NCBI RefSeq assembly: GCF_009905435.1
Contig: NZ_JAAAMT010000025.1
Coordinates: 1 to 64,000 of the forward strand
DNA from: Pseudomonas sp. R5(2019)
Lineage (GTDB): Bacteria; Pseudomonadota; Gammaproteobacteria; Pseudomonadales; Pseudomonadaceae
Reading direction: 5' to 3'
DNA: 64,000 nt
Of this stretch, positions 1-9,309 are shown piece after piece. The position numbers were made by a program, and so were the translations under genes. The notes beneath the pieces are model-generated. The model saw only the letters and a program-made list of their open reading frames with translations, did not search any database and was not told the origin of the DNA. Positions within the stretch are counted from its first letter, which is position 1. Every line of letters begins with the position of its first letter.

Positions 1-106
1 CCGCGATGGGCCGCGCAGCGGCCCCTGAGGCCATTGGCATCGGCGATTGAGCTAGTAAGTGCAGGTGATTTCAGAATCGCCGGGGCCGCTGCGCGGCCCA
101 TCGCGG
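1..106. repeat. Large inverted repeat (REP/BIME-like hairpin)
   Basis: Bases 1-24 and 83-106 are perfect reverse complements (24-bp GC-rich arms) separated by 58 bases. Such paired palindromes are typical of intergenic REP/BIME elements in Pseudomonas. It lies beyond the 3' end of the first minus-strand operon and could end or stabilise its transcript. The left arm starts at the window edge, so the element may be longer. Confidence 0.7.
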
Positions 107-195
107 CCAGGTCCGCTCCTACAAGGGTTGCGTCGTTCTATTCCTTAACTGACTGGCATTGGGGCAAGCCCGGTTCAGAAGGTTCGTCCGCACGG

Positions 196-477
196 TCAGC
201 GAACCCACTCAATCACCAACTGCTCTTCGGCGGACATCCGCTGCAGGTGCTCGGCCACTACCTCCTCCAATTCATTCAGTTCTGCTTCGTGCGGGGTCTG
301 CAGGCGTACCTGCAGGCCACCTTCAACCTTGCTGAGCCAGCACTGCGCCGGGTCGAAAAAGATGTGGCCGGTGTCGCTCTCAAGCTCAACGGCAAACTTG
401 TGCGCCCAGTGCCGGCACAGCCGGTTCAGGCAGCGTTGAGCGTTGTCGGTGGCAATGATCGAATGACTGGTGAACAT
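196..477 (-). CDS. DUF2218 family protein
   Basis: A 93-residue soluble protein that resembles the DUF2218 family: a short alpha/beta protein with an N-terminal Ser/His-rich stretch and a conserved FxxAxCWL-like centre (here IFFDPAQCWLS). Function is not established for the family. An AAGGAG ribosome site lies 7 bases before the ATG. It begins 10 bases after the stop of the preceding 102-residue gene, so the two are probably cotranscribed as the last genes of the minus-strand unit. Confidence 0.7.
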   Translation of the reverse strand: MFTSHSIIATDNAQRCLNRLCRHWAHKFAVELESDTGHIFFDPAQCWLSKVEGGLQVRLQTPHEAELNELEEVVAEHLQRMSAEEQLVIEWVR

Positions 478-487
478 GGCAACTCCT

Positions 488-796
488 TCAAGTAAGGTCC
501 TGTGTTTCGTCCGTCACGAAACCGGTAATTTCTTCACAAACGGTGTAAACCTCGCTACCCAGCACATGCCCCGAAGCCTCGATATGAGGCCGAGCCAGCT
601 CCGACCAGCTCATGTCGTGGACCAGACGCGGGTTGTCGGTACGCACCACATAAATGACTTCCTGGCTGCCAATGACCGGCGCGCACAGCACGTCTTCAAT
701 CCCATGGGCGCGGCGGGCCGGCCCATGTGCGACAAACGCCTGATGCCAATGCGCAAATGGCTGGGTGATACGAATGCGGCCGAAGACCAAAGCCAT
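488..796 (-). CDS. Hypothetical small protein
   Basis: 102 residues, preceded by an AGAGGA ribosome site. I do not recognise the family. The composition is that of a small soluble alpha/beta protein; there is no signal peptide or membrane segment. A dimeric ferredoxin-like fold is possible but is only a guess. It sits 74 bases downstream of the RutE-like reductase and 10 bases upstream of the DUF2218 gene, so it is probably part of the same operon. Confidence 0.6.
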   Translation of the reverse strand: MALVFGRIRITQPFAHWHQAFVAHGPARRAHGIEDVLCAPVIGSQEVIYVVRTDNPRLVHDMSWSELARPHIEASGHVLGSEVYTVCEEITGFVTDETQDLT

Positions 797-870
797 GTCG
801 ATTCCTCTGAAGATGATAGAAAGCGCAACGCCCGCACGTCTTGGACCAGAGGTGCGGGCGTTGCGATGAA

Positions 871-1503
871 TCAGGCGAAAGTACAGGCATCCTCGAACGA
901 GAGCCTGGGCAATCGTGGGTAGAGCTTCTTGACGTCGCCATAGCCCAGATTGCAGAGGAAGTTGCTGCGAATGGTCGTGTCGGCAAAAAAGTTCCGGTCC
1001 AGGCGCTCGCTGTCAAAACCGGACATGGGCCCGCAATCGAGCCCCAGGGCACGGGCGGCCAGCATCAGCCAGGCGCCCTGCAGGCTGCTGTTTCGAAACG
1101 CCGTGACTTCGGCCAGTTCGGCATTTTCACTGAACAGGGCGCCGACATCGTCGGCATGTGGAAACAAGATCGGCAACAGCTCCCAGAACGCCGTGTCATA
1201 GCCGATGATCACCGTGACCGGAGCCGCCATGACCTTGTCCACATTACCCGGGCTCAAGCACGGCTTGAGCCGCTGCTTGCCCTCGCTGCTGGTCACGAAG
1301 ACAAATCGCGCCGGCATCCCGTTCACCGCCGTGGGCGCAAAGCGTACCAGCTCCCACAGCTGCTCCAGGGTGGAGCGCTCGACGGCCCTTGGCTTCCAGC
1401 CATTGTGGGTACGCGCCTGACGAAACAATAAATCGAGCCCGGCGTCATCCAGCGCCTTGATCGCCAGGCGAATCCCGCCAGCCGTATCCCATATCGACTT
1501 CAT
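871..1503 (-). CDS. RutE-like malonic semialdehyde reductase / nitroreductase family
   Basis: About 210 residues of the flavin-dependent nitroreductase fold, closest in pattern to RutE (3-hydroxypropionate dehydrogenase, usually about 196 residues), which reduces malonic semialdehyde to 3-hydroxypropionate in pyrimidine breakdown. Recognisable blocks are RTHNGW near the N-terminus, FAPTAVNGMPARFVFV (FMN-binding region) and a C-terminal LGYG. The ATG at 1503 was preferred over an upstream in-frame start because AAGGAG lies 7 bases before it. It follows an omega-aminotransferase by 51 bases. Transamination of an amino acid such as beta-alanine to its semialdehyde followed by reduction is a reasonable inferred pairing. 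The rest of the rut operon is absent here. Confidence 0.8.
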   Translation of the reverse strand: MKSIWDTAGGIRLAIKALDDAGLDLLFRQARTHNGWKPRAVERSTLEQLWELVRFAPTAVNGMPARFVFVTSSEGKQRLKPCLSPGNVDKVMAAPVTVIIGYDTAFWELLPILFPHADDVGALFSENAELAEVTAFRNSSLQGAWLMLAARALGLDCGPMSGFDSERLDRNFFADTTIRSNFLCNLGYGDVKKLYPRLPRLSFEDACTFA

Positions 1504-1554
1504 CGCAGCTCCTTCAACCTTCATCTCGATTCGGGTGCAACGCCTTGCAAGCCG

Positions 1555-2919
1555 TTACCAGGGGTTGGCAATGAACGTGCGGTCGAGCACTTCGATCACT
1601 TCGTCAACGTTGTCTTTGGTAAAGGTCAATGGCGGCGAAATGATCAGCTTGTTGACGATGGTGCGCAGCATCACGCCGCTGTTGACGCAGCCCTCGGAGA
1701 TGGCCAGCGGGTAGGCTTCATCGGGCCCGAACGGCTCTTTGGTCTGGCGATCCTTGACCAGTTCGATGGCGATCATCAGGCCCTTGCCCCGCACATCGCC
1801 GATGGCGCGGTGCTTGCCCTTGAGCTCCAGCAAGCGCTCGCGGAAGTACTCGCCCACCACCGCGGCGTTTTCGGCCAGGTTCTCGCGCAGGACGATGTCG
1901 ATTGCGGCCAGGCCCGCGGCGCAGGAAACCGGGTGACCGGAATAGGTGTAGCCGTGCATGTATACGGAGGTAAAGCCGGCATCGCGCTCCCACGCACTGG
2001 CCACACGCTGGTTGATCAGGGTCGCGCTGAGCGGCACATAGCCGCTGGAGATGCCCTTGGCCAGACACATGATGTCGGGCTTGACGCCCCAGCCACGAGC
2101 GCCGAACAGCGAACCGCTGCGACCCAGCCCGGTGATGACTTCATCGGCGATCAACAGGATGTTGTACTTGTCGGCGATCTGGCGCAGCCGCGGCCAGTAG
2201 CTGGCCGGCGGCACAATCACACCGCCGGCCCCCTGAATCGGCTCGGCGATAATGGCGGCGATGGTATGGGCGCCCTGGATCTCGATCTGCCGCTCCATGA
2301 GTTGCGCACAGATTTCGACCAGCTCTTCAGGGTCCTGGGTGAAAGGGTTGCGGTACAGGTGCGGGCCTTCGACCTGAATGAAGCCGGGCATCAATGGCTC
2401 GTAGCTGCTGCGCCAGGCCACCCCGCCACAGGCGGACATGCCACCGAAGTTCAAGCCGTGGTAACCGTTGTAAAGCGAAATGAACTTGTACTTGTCCGAC
2501 TGGCCTTCGAGCTTCCAGTATTGGCGCGCGATCTTCAGCGCACTTTCGACCGCGTCGGAGCCGCCCAGGCCGAACGAAACCTTGACCATGCCTTCAGGCG
2601 CGGTGATCTCGATCAGCTTCTGCGACAGCGCGATGGCCGCCGGGTTGGTACTGCCGGGAAACAGCGAGTAGTACGCCAGCTTCTGCATTTGCTCAGACAC
2701 TGCATCGACGATTTCCTTGCGTCCGTAGCCCACGTTCACGCACCACAAGCCACCCTGCAGATCAAGAAAGCGGCGGCCGTCGACGTCGGTGATATGCACG
2801 CCCTCACCCGACTCGATAATGACCGGAAGGTTATCCTTCAGGCTCTTGGGGTCTTGCATGGGGTGCATCAGGTGCACTGTATTGTGTTCTTTGAGCCAGG
2901 CGTTGTTGCTGCTGTTCAT
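1555..2919 (-). CDS. Class III omega-aminotransferase
   Basis: 454-residue PLP-dependent aminotransferase (aspartate aminotransferase fold, subgroup II/III). Visible features: substrate-side FLDLQGGLWCVNVGYG (50-66), the NGYHG block (151-155), the PLP-binding Asp in LIADEV (about 259) and the Schiff-base lysine K288 in LAKGISSGY. The family transfers amino groups from omega-amino acids or polyamines such as beta-alanine, putrescine or taurine to pyruvate or 2-oxoglutarate; the exact substrate cannot be read from sequence. It is the first gene of a minus-strand unit with the RutE-like reductase. A GGAG ribosome site precedes the ATG. Confidence 0.85.
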   Translation of the reverse strand: MNSSNNAWLKEHNTVHLMHPMQDPKSLKDNLPVIIESGEGVHITDVDGRRFLDLQGGLWCVNVGYGRKEIVDAVSEQMQKLAYYSLFPGSTNPAAIALSQKLIEITAPEGMVKVSFGLGGSDAVESALKIARQYWKLEGQSDKYKFISLYNGYHGLNFGGMSACGGVAWRSSYEPLMPGFIQVEGPHLYRNPFTQDPEELVEICAQLMERQIEIQGAHTIAAIIAEPIQGAGGVIVPPASYWPRLRQIADKYNILLIADEVITGLGRSGSLFGARGWGVKPDIMCLAKGISSGYVPLSATLINQRVASAWERDAGFTSVYMHGYTYSGHPVSCAAGLAAIDIVLRENLAENAAVVGEYFRERLLELKGKHRAIGDVRGKGLMIAIELVKDRQTKEPFGPDEAYPLAISEGCVNSGVMLRTIVNKLIISPPLTFTKDNVDEVIEVLDRTFIANPW

Positions 2920-3162
2920 GATCTACTCCAGATGGCATTTCGAATGCGAAGCGCTCTACAAAAGACGCCTCCTTGAACACCACTCTAAGAAAGACCCTGT
3001 GCGGCGTATCTACCCTCAACGGGTGAGCCATCGCGCGGGCAACCACGTCACCTCGCAGGGGTAGTGATTGGTGCCGCGATCCGGGCGACCATGACACCCA
3101 GGTACAGTGAGCGCTCAGCGCTTCTGAACGAATTTGCCACCGTCCACGCTCGGAGAAATGAC

Positions 3163-4461
3163 ATGCTTGAAGTTGAAGAGGACTGCGTCACTGAAGAGAT
3201 GAGTCAATGGCCCATTTCAAAGGAAACAGTGCGTTGCCCCTTTGCGTTCATGGCTCAGGCCCGCAACAAGGACCCGGTGTTGCGTTTCGACAAGCCCAAC
3301 GAACTGGGCCGGCCCATGTATCTGGTCACCGGGCAGCGGGAGTGTGCGTTCATTCTGTCCCATCAACGGGAATTCGGCTCGGATCTGGCCGGTGCGATGC
3401 CTGGCTTCGACAAGAGTGCCGTGCCCCTGCCATTTCCGGAAGTGCCGAGTTTCCATGAAAAGTCGGTGATCTTCTTCGCCGGTGGCGACGATCACCGGAT
3501 CAAGCGCAAATGGTCGATGGAGTTGATCTCCCGCTCACGCGTCAACGCTTGGCGCCCGCTGATCGAGGCCAGAACGGACGAACTGCTCGATCAACTCGGC
3601 GAGCAGAACACCTGCGATTTCCGTCGTGAGTTCAGTGACATTCTTCCGGTCGATATCCTCAAGATCATTCTTGAATTGCCGGAAGAAGCCGTGCCCATTC
3701 TGCGGCGCGTTTCCCTCGCCATCGCCACGACCGATGTCGACCCGAATATCACCGACGAACAGAAAGCGGACAAAGCCCAGGCCTTCGCCGATCTGTTTGC
3801 GCTCAATCGCAGAATGCTGGAACAGCGCTTCGCCGAACCCGGCAACGACTACATCTCATCCCTGGCCCGCACTCAGGTGGAGCAGGATGGCGCACTGGAC
3901 GTCAACGCCTTGTCGATCCATTTGCAGGGCATCATGTTCGGTGGCGATCATGCCGTGGGGGCTTTTCTCGCCTACCTGTTGACCGAGCTTGCACGTCGCC
4001 CCGAACTTCAACAGAAGCTGCGCGCCCAGCCTGAGCTCATCGAGCATTTCATCGACGAAACCCTGCGCCTCAACCCGCCGCTGCCGTGGCTGTTCCGCCA
4101 CTGCGAGATCGAGACCCAAGTCGGCGATCATCTTATCCCCGCAGGTTCAATCATGATCGTCGCCATGGCGGCGGCCAATCGCGACCCGGCGCAATTCCCA
4201 AGCCCGGAATCGTTTTCCCTGGAGCGCAAGCACCCGGCGCACGAAATCCTTACCCTGGGCCGTGGAGTGCACCGCTGCGTGGGTGAGCCGTTGGCACGAG
4301 CGGTGGGTGCCATTGTGGTACAGCGCATGTTGTCGCGGTTCAGCGGCATTGCTCTGGATGAGCAAAAGTCTGTCATCACCCCCGAGCTGAGCTACCAGTT
4401 CCGCTGCCCGCAAGAAGTCCATTTACTGCTGGATCACTCGCGGGCAGGTATCAGCGGCTGA
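3163..4461 (+). CDS. Cytochrome P450
   Basis: 432-residue soluble bacterial P450. The haem-ligand loop LGRGVHRCVG places the cysteine thiolate at C372, and the ExxR pair is E299-R302. The I-helix motif reads FGGDHA: the acidic residue D262 is kept, but the following residue, usually the O2-activating threonine, is His263. Length and lack of a membrane anchor fit a class I P450 that uses separate ferredoxin and reductase partners, none of which is encoded next door. The ATG at 3163 was chosen because CGGAGA lies 7 bases upstream and the family normally begins close to this point; an in-frame extension to 3064 is possible. It is transcribed away from the aminotransferase operon. Substrate unknown. 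Confidence 0.9.
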   Translation: MLEVEEDCVTEEMSQWPISKETVRCPFAFMAQARNKDPVLRFDKPNELGRPMYLVTGQRECAFILSHQREFGSDLAGAMPGFDKSAVPLPFPEVPSFHEKSVIFFAGGDDHRIKRKWSMELISRSRVNAWRPLIEARTDELLDQLGEQNTCDFRREFSDILPVDILKIILELPEEAVPILRRVSLAIATTDVDPNITDEQKADKAQAFADLFALNRRMLEQRFAEPGNDYISSLARTQVEQDGALDVNALSIHLQGIMFGGDHAVGAFLAYLLTELARRPELQQKLRAQPELIEHFIDETLRLNPPLPWLFRHCEIETQVGDHLIPAGSIMIVAMAAANRDPAQFPSPESFSLERKHPAHEILTLGRGVHRCVGEPLARAVGAIVVQRMLSRFSGIALDEQKSVITPELSYQFRCPQEVHLLLDHSRAGISG

Positions 4462-4523
4462 TCGAGCGCCACCGGCAGATGGGTATTGTGGCTCGGACCA
4501 TTGAACGCTTTGGGGGTACCCGA

Positions 4524-5023
4524 CTAACGACGCCGGAACAGGGGGCGGGGCTCGATGGCCGAGCGGCCGTAAAGCACGCTCATGCCGGCCAGCCCCTTGA
4601 GCGCGTCCTCGGCAGATTTGTCTGCACGCACGGCGAAACTGTTGAAGCCGCATTGGCGCATATGGCTGAGTTGATCGCGCAACACATCGCCGATTGCTCG
4701 CAACTCGCCCCGCCATCCCAGGCGGGTGCGCAGCAGGTAAGCCTGACTGTAGGCACGCCCATCGCGAAAATCGGGAAAGTCCAAAGCGATCAGGGGTAAA
4801 ACGTCCAGCCACGGCTCAAGGCTCTCCAGTTCATCGTCAGGGCCGAGCCACAGGCCATGCAGACTCATTTGCCCCGCGGCGCAGGCCTGTCCGTGTTGAT
4901 GCCAGCGAGCCAGGGGCAGGATCAGCGGGCTGCTCGGCAGATCACCTTCAAGATCACGGATCAGCGTCCAGTGATCATCCGCCACATAAGCACCGCGACC
5001 CTCTGCGAGCTTTACGAGGTTGT

Positions 5024-5027
<4 letters not shown>
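4524..5027 (-). CDS. DUF934 protein, sulfite-reduction partner of CysI
   Basis: 167 residues matching the DUF934 family (seen as FPDFRDGRAYSQAYLLR in the middle and the RRQ-like basic C-terminus). In proteobacteria this protein is almost always encoded directly after cysI. It has been proposed to help deliver electrons to or assemble the siroheme sulfite reductase, but a precise role is not settled. Its ATG overlaps the cysI stop region by four bases, so translation is coupled. Confidence 0.85.
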
Positions 5028-6697
<1,670 letters not shown>

Positions 6698-6916
6698 CTG
6701 GGGTCCTCATCAGTACCTCGCCCTCTAAACGGGGCAAGTTCGATGCGGGCCACTATGCGTGGTCACGGGCACGGATAACAGATTCAGGTATTTGCTGGAA
6801 AACCGGATCAGATTCCAGGACAAGGCGTCGTGACGAGGGACCGCCGCGGCGGTACCGACCTGGTCTCAGAATGGGCCGCCAATAGCTGCGTCTACCCCGG
6901 CAAGTTTTTTGTCGCT

Positions 6917-7100
6917 TGTGCAGGCCTCATCGCTAGCAAGCTCTGCTCCCACACCGATCTCCTTTCCTGTCGCTCCAGCGCGGGGCGTTTTTGATTTTGT
7001 GGGGGCGCGCCCGCGATGGCATCACCGCGTTGCATATGATACACCGCAGTGCCTGCATCGCGAGCAAGCTCTGCTCCCACAGGCGTACAGTTCAGTTTCG
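6917..7100. repeat. REP-like dispersed repeat region in a 534-bp gap
   Basis: The gap 6698-7231 holds no convincing gene. It contains copies of a dispersed hairpin element: a core GCGAGCAAGCTCTGCTCCCAC at 7060-7080 and a variant at 6931-6952, preceded at about 7038-7058 by TGATACACCGCAGTGCCTG. The same block recurs three times at 29305-29618. Short ORFs here are composed of repeat sequence and are unlikely to be genes. Confidence 0.65.
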
Positions 7101-7193
7101 GGGAATGCCTGCTCCCACGGACCTGAGTCACGACTGACAGCCCGCTCTCATAGAACAAACTCCTACAGGTTTCGCAGGCTAGCGAATTACAGA

Positions 7194-7222
7194 TAAAAAA
7201 AGCCCGAAAAATCTCGCTGTCG
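7194..7222 (-). terminator. Possible terminator after the TacT-like gene
   Basis: Read on the minus strand just after the toxin stop there is CTCGACAGCGAG followed by ATTTTT and a second run of seven T. The stem is short (4 bp), so the call is weak. Confidence 0.35.
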
Positions 7223-7231
7223 AGTCGTCAC

Positions 7232-7750
7232 TCACTGAAGGGGAAGCATCATCGTGATTGCGGACAGACAGGGACTGCGGATAAACCCAGCCTTCTCGTA
7301 AAACTGCGCCAGTTGCTCATTTAGCGGGTGGACGACAAGGGCCGTTGAACCGATTTCGTTTGAGGCATTAATCGAACGGACGATGGCATCTCTGAGTAAA
7401 TCGCGCGACAAGCCAGTTCGCTGTGCCGTTTTGCATACTCCCATGCGCCCTAAAATCGTAATCGGGTGCTGGTCGGGCGAATTGCGCTGCGCCTTTCTGG
7501 GCACAACCCCTGCGCGCATAATCATGCCGCTTGAAAGCGTGTAATAACCGACGACAGTCTTACTGCCCCTGATGCATGTTACGAATACGGTCGCGTGCTT
7601 GGCACTCTGGGCCTTGGCGGCCCTTTTCGTCAGGTATTCGTTGATCGAGTCATCACCACAATCGAAGGCACTGAGATCATGGGACTCATTCAGCTTTTCG
7701 GGAGCCGTTAACTCCAGCGATTCGGCCTTTCTAACAGACGGCGTAGACAT
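7232..7750 (-). CDS. GNAT acetyltransferase toxin (TacT/AtaT type)
   Basis: 172 residues of the GNAT fold: beta-sheet core with VVGYYTLSSG, the acetyl-CoA pyrophosphate loop around AQRTGLSRDLL, and the C-terminal QFYEKAGF block. Toxins of this group acetylate the amino group of aminoacyl-tRNA and stop translation. Pairing with an upstream ribbon-helix-helix antitoxin whose coding end overlaps the toxin start by 43 bases is diagnostic of the TacAT/AtaRT class. The length is slightly above the usual 160-165 residues. No promoter is visible between the two genes, so they form one operon, presumably repressed by the antitoxin-toxin complex. Confidence 0.85.
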   Translation of the reverse strand: MSTPSVRKAESLELTAPEKLNESHDLSAFDCGDDSINEYLTKRAAKAQSAKHATVFVTCIRGSKTVVGYYTLSSGMIMRAGVVPRKAQRNSPDQHPITILGRMGVCKTAQRTGLSRDLLRDAIVRSINASNEIGSTALVVHPLNEQLAQFYEKAGFIRSPCLSAITMMLPLQ

Positions 7751-8007
7751 TCGTTATTCCCTATAGAGCTCGACTGTAAGGCTTGTTCGAAGGCGTCATA
7801 GTCATTGTCCGCGAGGACGAAAAGGCGTTGATCCAGGATGACTTCCTCTGCCTTTTTGCAAGCAGCATCCAAGATAAAACTGGTTCGATCGCTTCCCGAC
7901 AGGGCTGCCGCCACATCGATCAAGTCACGTTTTTTGAAGTCGACCCGCATATTGATCGGGACGGCCTTGGATTTTTCTGGAGTCGCGCTAGCTGCTTCTC
8001 TGGTCAT
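7708..8007 (-). CDS. DUF1778 ribbon-helix-helix antitoxin (TacA type)
   Basis: 99 residues. The N-terminal half carries the DUF1778 ribbon-helix-helix pattern (NMRVDFKKRDLIDVAAALSG, then SFILDAACKKAEEV), which binds operator DNA. The C-terminal tail (RLFVLADNDYDAFEQAL) matches the region that wraps the GNAT toxin and blocks its acetyl-CoA site. AAGGA precedes the ATG. It overlaps the toxin gene by 43 bases. An unusually long upstream region with a micro-ORF and a 12-bp inverted repeat lies in front of it. Confidence 0.85.
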   Translation of the reverse strand: MTREAASATPEKSKAVPINMRVDFKKRDLIDVAAALSGSDRTSFILDAACKKAEEVILDQRLFVLADNDYDAFEQALQSSSIGNNECLRRLLERPNRWS

Positions 8008-8052
8008 TTGATGGTCCTTGTTACTGTTTAGTGTTGTTGTGGGATTGCCTCC

Positions 8053-8094
8053 TTAGACTTGTCTTGCTGCGTAGGTGCACTGTTGGTTGTTCAT
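8053..8094 (-). CDS. Possible 13-codon leader ORF ahead of the antitoxin
   Basis: On the minus strand ATG at 8094 opens a 13-residue frame (MNNQQCTYAARQV) ending in TAA. It is preceded by AAGGAATCCACC, a good ribosome site. It lies between the 12-bp inverted repeat and the antitoxin gene. A second AAGGAGG follows the stop with no nearby start codon. It may be a translated leader or chance. Confidence 0.3.
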   Translation of the reverse strand: MNNQQCTYAARQV

Positions 8095-8178
8095 GGTGGA
8101 TTCCTTGTGGGTTGCGGACTCATGGATTTTTCCACCGAAGTGGCAGGGTCATGGTGCCCCGGACAAATCATAGACGAA

Positions 8179-8220
8179 CCGTGTAGCTAACGCATACACG
8201 TAACGCTTTTAGCTACACGG
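8179..8220. promoter_or_regulatory. 12-bp inverted repeat upstream of the TA operon
   Basis: CCGTGTAGCTAA at 8179-8190 and TTAGCTACACGG at 8209-8220 are exact reverse complements with an 18-base spacer. The spacer side also has two GTAACGC/CTAACGC repeats. It is a candidate operator or transcript hairpin for the toxin-antitoxin operon, about 170 bases before its first codon. Confidence 0.5.
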
Positions 8221-8324
8221 CAACTGATAAGCGGTCCATTTCATCAAACTGGGGCCTCCGTCACGTGAATCAAGCGCCGTGCAGCCAGGCTCAGAGCCAA
8301 TCGCGATCGGGAACAGCCGTTGGC

Positions 8325-8354
8325 AAAAAGCTCCGGACAAACCTCATCCGGAGC
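8325..8354 (-). terminator. Rho-independent terminator of the VOC gene
   Basis: Minus-strand reading gives GCTCCGGA, a 9-base loop, TCCGGAGC and then TTTTT, just past the stop of the VOC-family gene. An 8-bp GC-rich stem with a U-run is a typical intrinsic terminator. Confidence 0.75.
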
Positions 8355-8367
8355 CGAGGCGAACCCT

Positions 8368-9216
8368 TCAATCCTGCTTGAAATACAAATGCGCTCCACA
8401 CGCATCAGCAGGATCGACTCGCAGCGTCCCGTCGGCTACCGGTTCAAAGCGAATGCCATTGGCAGAAAACACCTTGGCCGTTTCATCGATATTCTTCACC
8501 AGCAAGGTGGCGGATGCCAGATAGGCGTCTCCCCGTGCTGGATTTGCATCACCGCGCTGTTCGGCTTCCACCGGGGTGATTAACTCGACGTCAGCACCCT
8601 CACCAAAATTGAGCCAGATCCGGTCGGTTTCGCGACGGACGTTCTCGGCACCGAGCAGGCTGTTATAGGCGTCTTCAGCAGCATCGAAGTCGCTCACCAC
8701 GCCAACGAGACGGCCGAAGGCCTGCACACCGTTGGGATGATCGAGCCAACCAGGCTGGCGTAGCGTGTCAGCCGTCAGATGCTCGCAGAGGTTGGCATGA
8801 GTCAGGCCAGGAAAAAGGCTGTGGTCGAGCATCACGGTGCGAAAGTGCAGGTCCAGAACTTTGTCTTCAAGTACCAACTTGCGGTTCAAATGCTTTGGCG
8901 GTTCGATGCCTAGAGCGGATTCGATGCCCGCCTTGTAGCTCTCATCGGCGGACTTGGCATTGAAAGCTACGCTGTACAGCCCCTCGCCTTTGGCGAGGAA
9001 CTTGTCGACACCCGCAAGAAACTTTTCCGGGTCACCGATACCGCGAATTTCCAGATAATCGTCAGCAAACATAATGCACAGGTTCTCGGTGCCCCACTCT
9101 TGATGCTTGCCGCTGGGTGGTACGACGAAGCCTAGTTTTTGATATTGGGCTCGAGTAGTTTTGAGGTCGTTAACCGCTACCACGGGATGGTCGACGCGTC
9201 CGACTTTTGCAGTCAT
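8368..9216 (-). CDS. VOC (glyoxalase-like) family protein
   Basis: About 282 residues. The first half resembles the glyoxalase-like domain of VOC metalloproteins (RVDHPVVAVNDL at the start with the metal-ligand-type His, then EWGTENLCIMFADDYLEIRGI); a second degenerate beta-alpha-beta-beta-beta repeat follows. Family members are isomerases, dioxygenases or lyases that bind a divalent metal; no specific reaction can be assigned. The ATG at 9216 was chosen over an upstream TTG because GAAAGGAAAG precedes it. It is the last gene of a minus-strand run with the DctA-like carrier and extra proC, so it may act on a compound that cluster imports. Confidence 0.75.
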   Translation of the reverse strand: MTAKVGRVDHPVVAVNDLKTTRAQYQKLGFVVPPSGKHQEWGTENLCIMFADDYLEIRGIGDPEKFLAGVDKFLAKGEGLYSVAFNAKSADESYKAGIESALGIEPPKHLNRKLVLEDKVLDLHFRTVMLDHSLFPGLTHANLCEHLTADTLRQPGWLDHPNGVQAFGRLVGVVSDFDAAEDAYNSLLGAENVRRETDRIWLNFGEGADVELITPVEAEQRGDANPARGDAYLASATLLVKNIDETAKVFSANGIRFEPVADGTLRVDPADACGAHLYFKQD

Positions 9217-9309
9217 GGTCTTTCCTTTCAAGTTTCGTTTTGCAAGTTTTTCAAGGGCGTTTGATGCCCAGGATTCAATAAGGGGCCACCTCCAGTAGCC
9301 CCCGCACGG

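Noticed and set aside
3064..3162. N-terminal extension of the P450
   Set aside because: No ribosome site and no family match; the ATG at 3163 has one.
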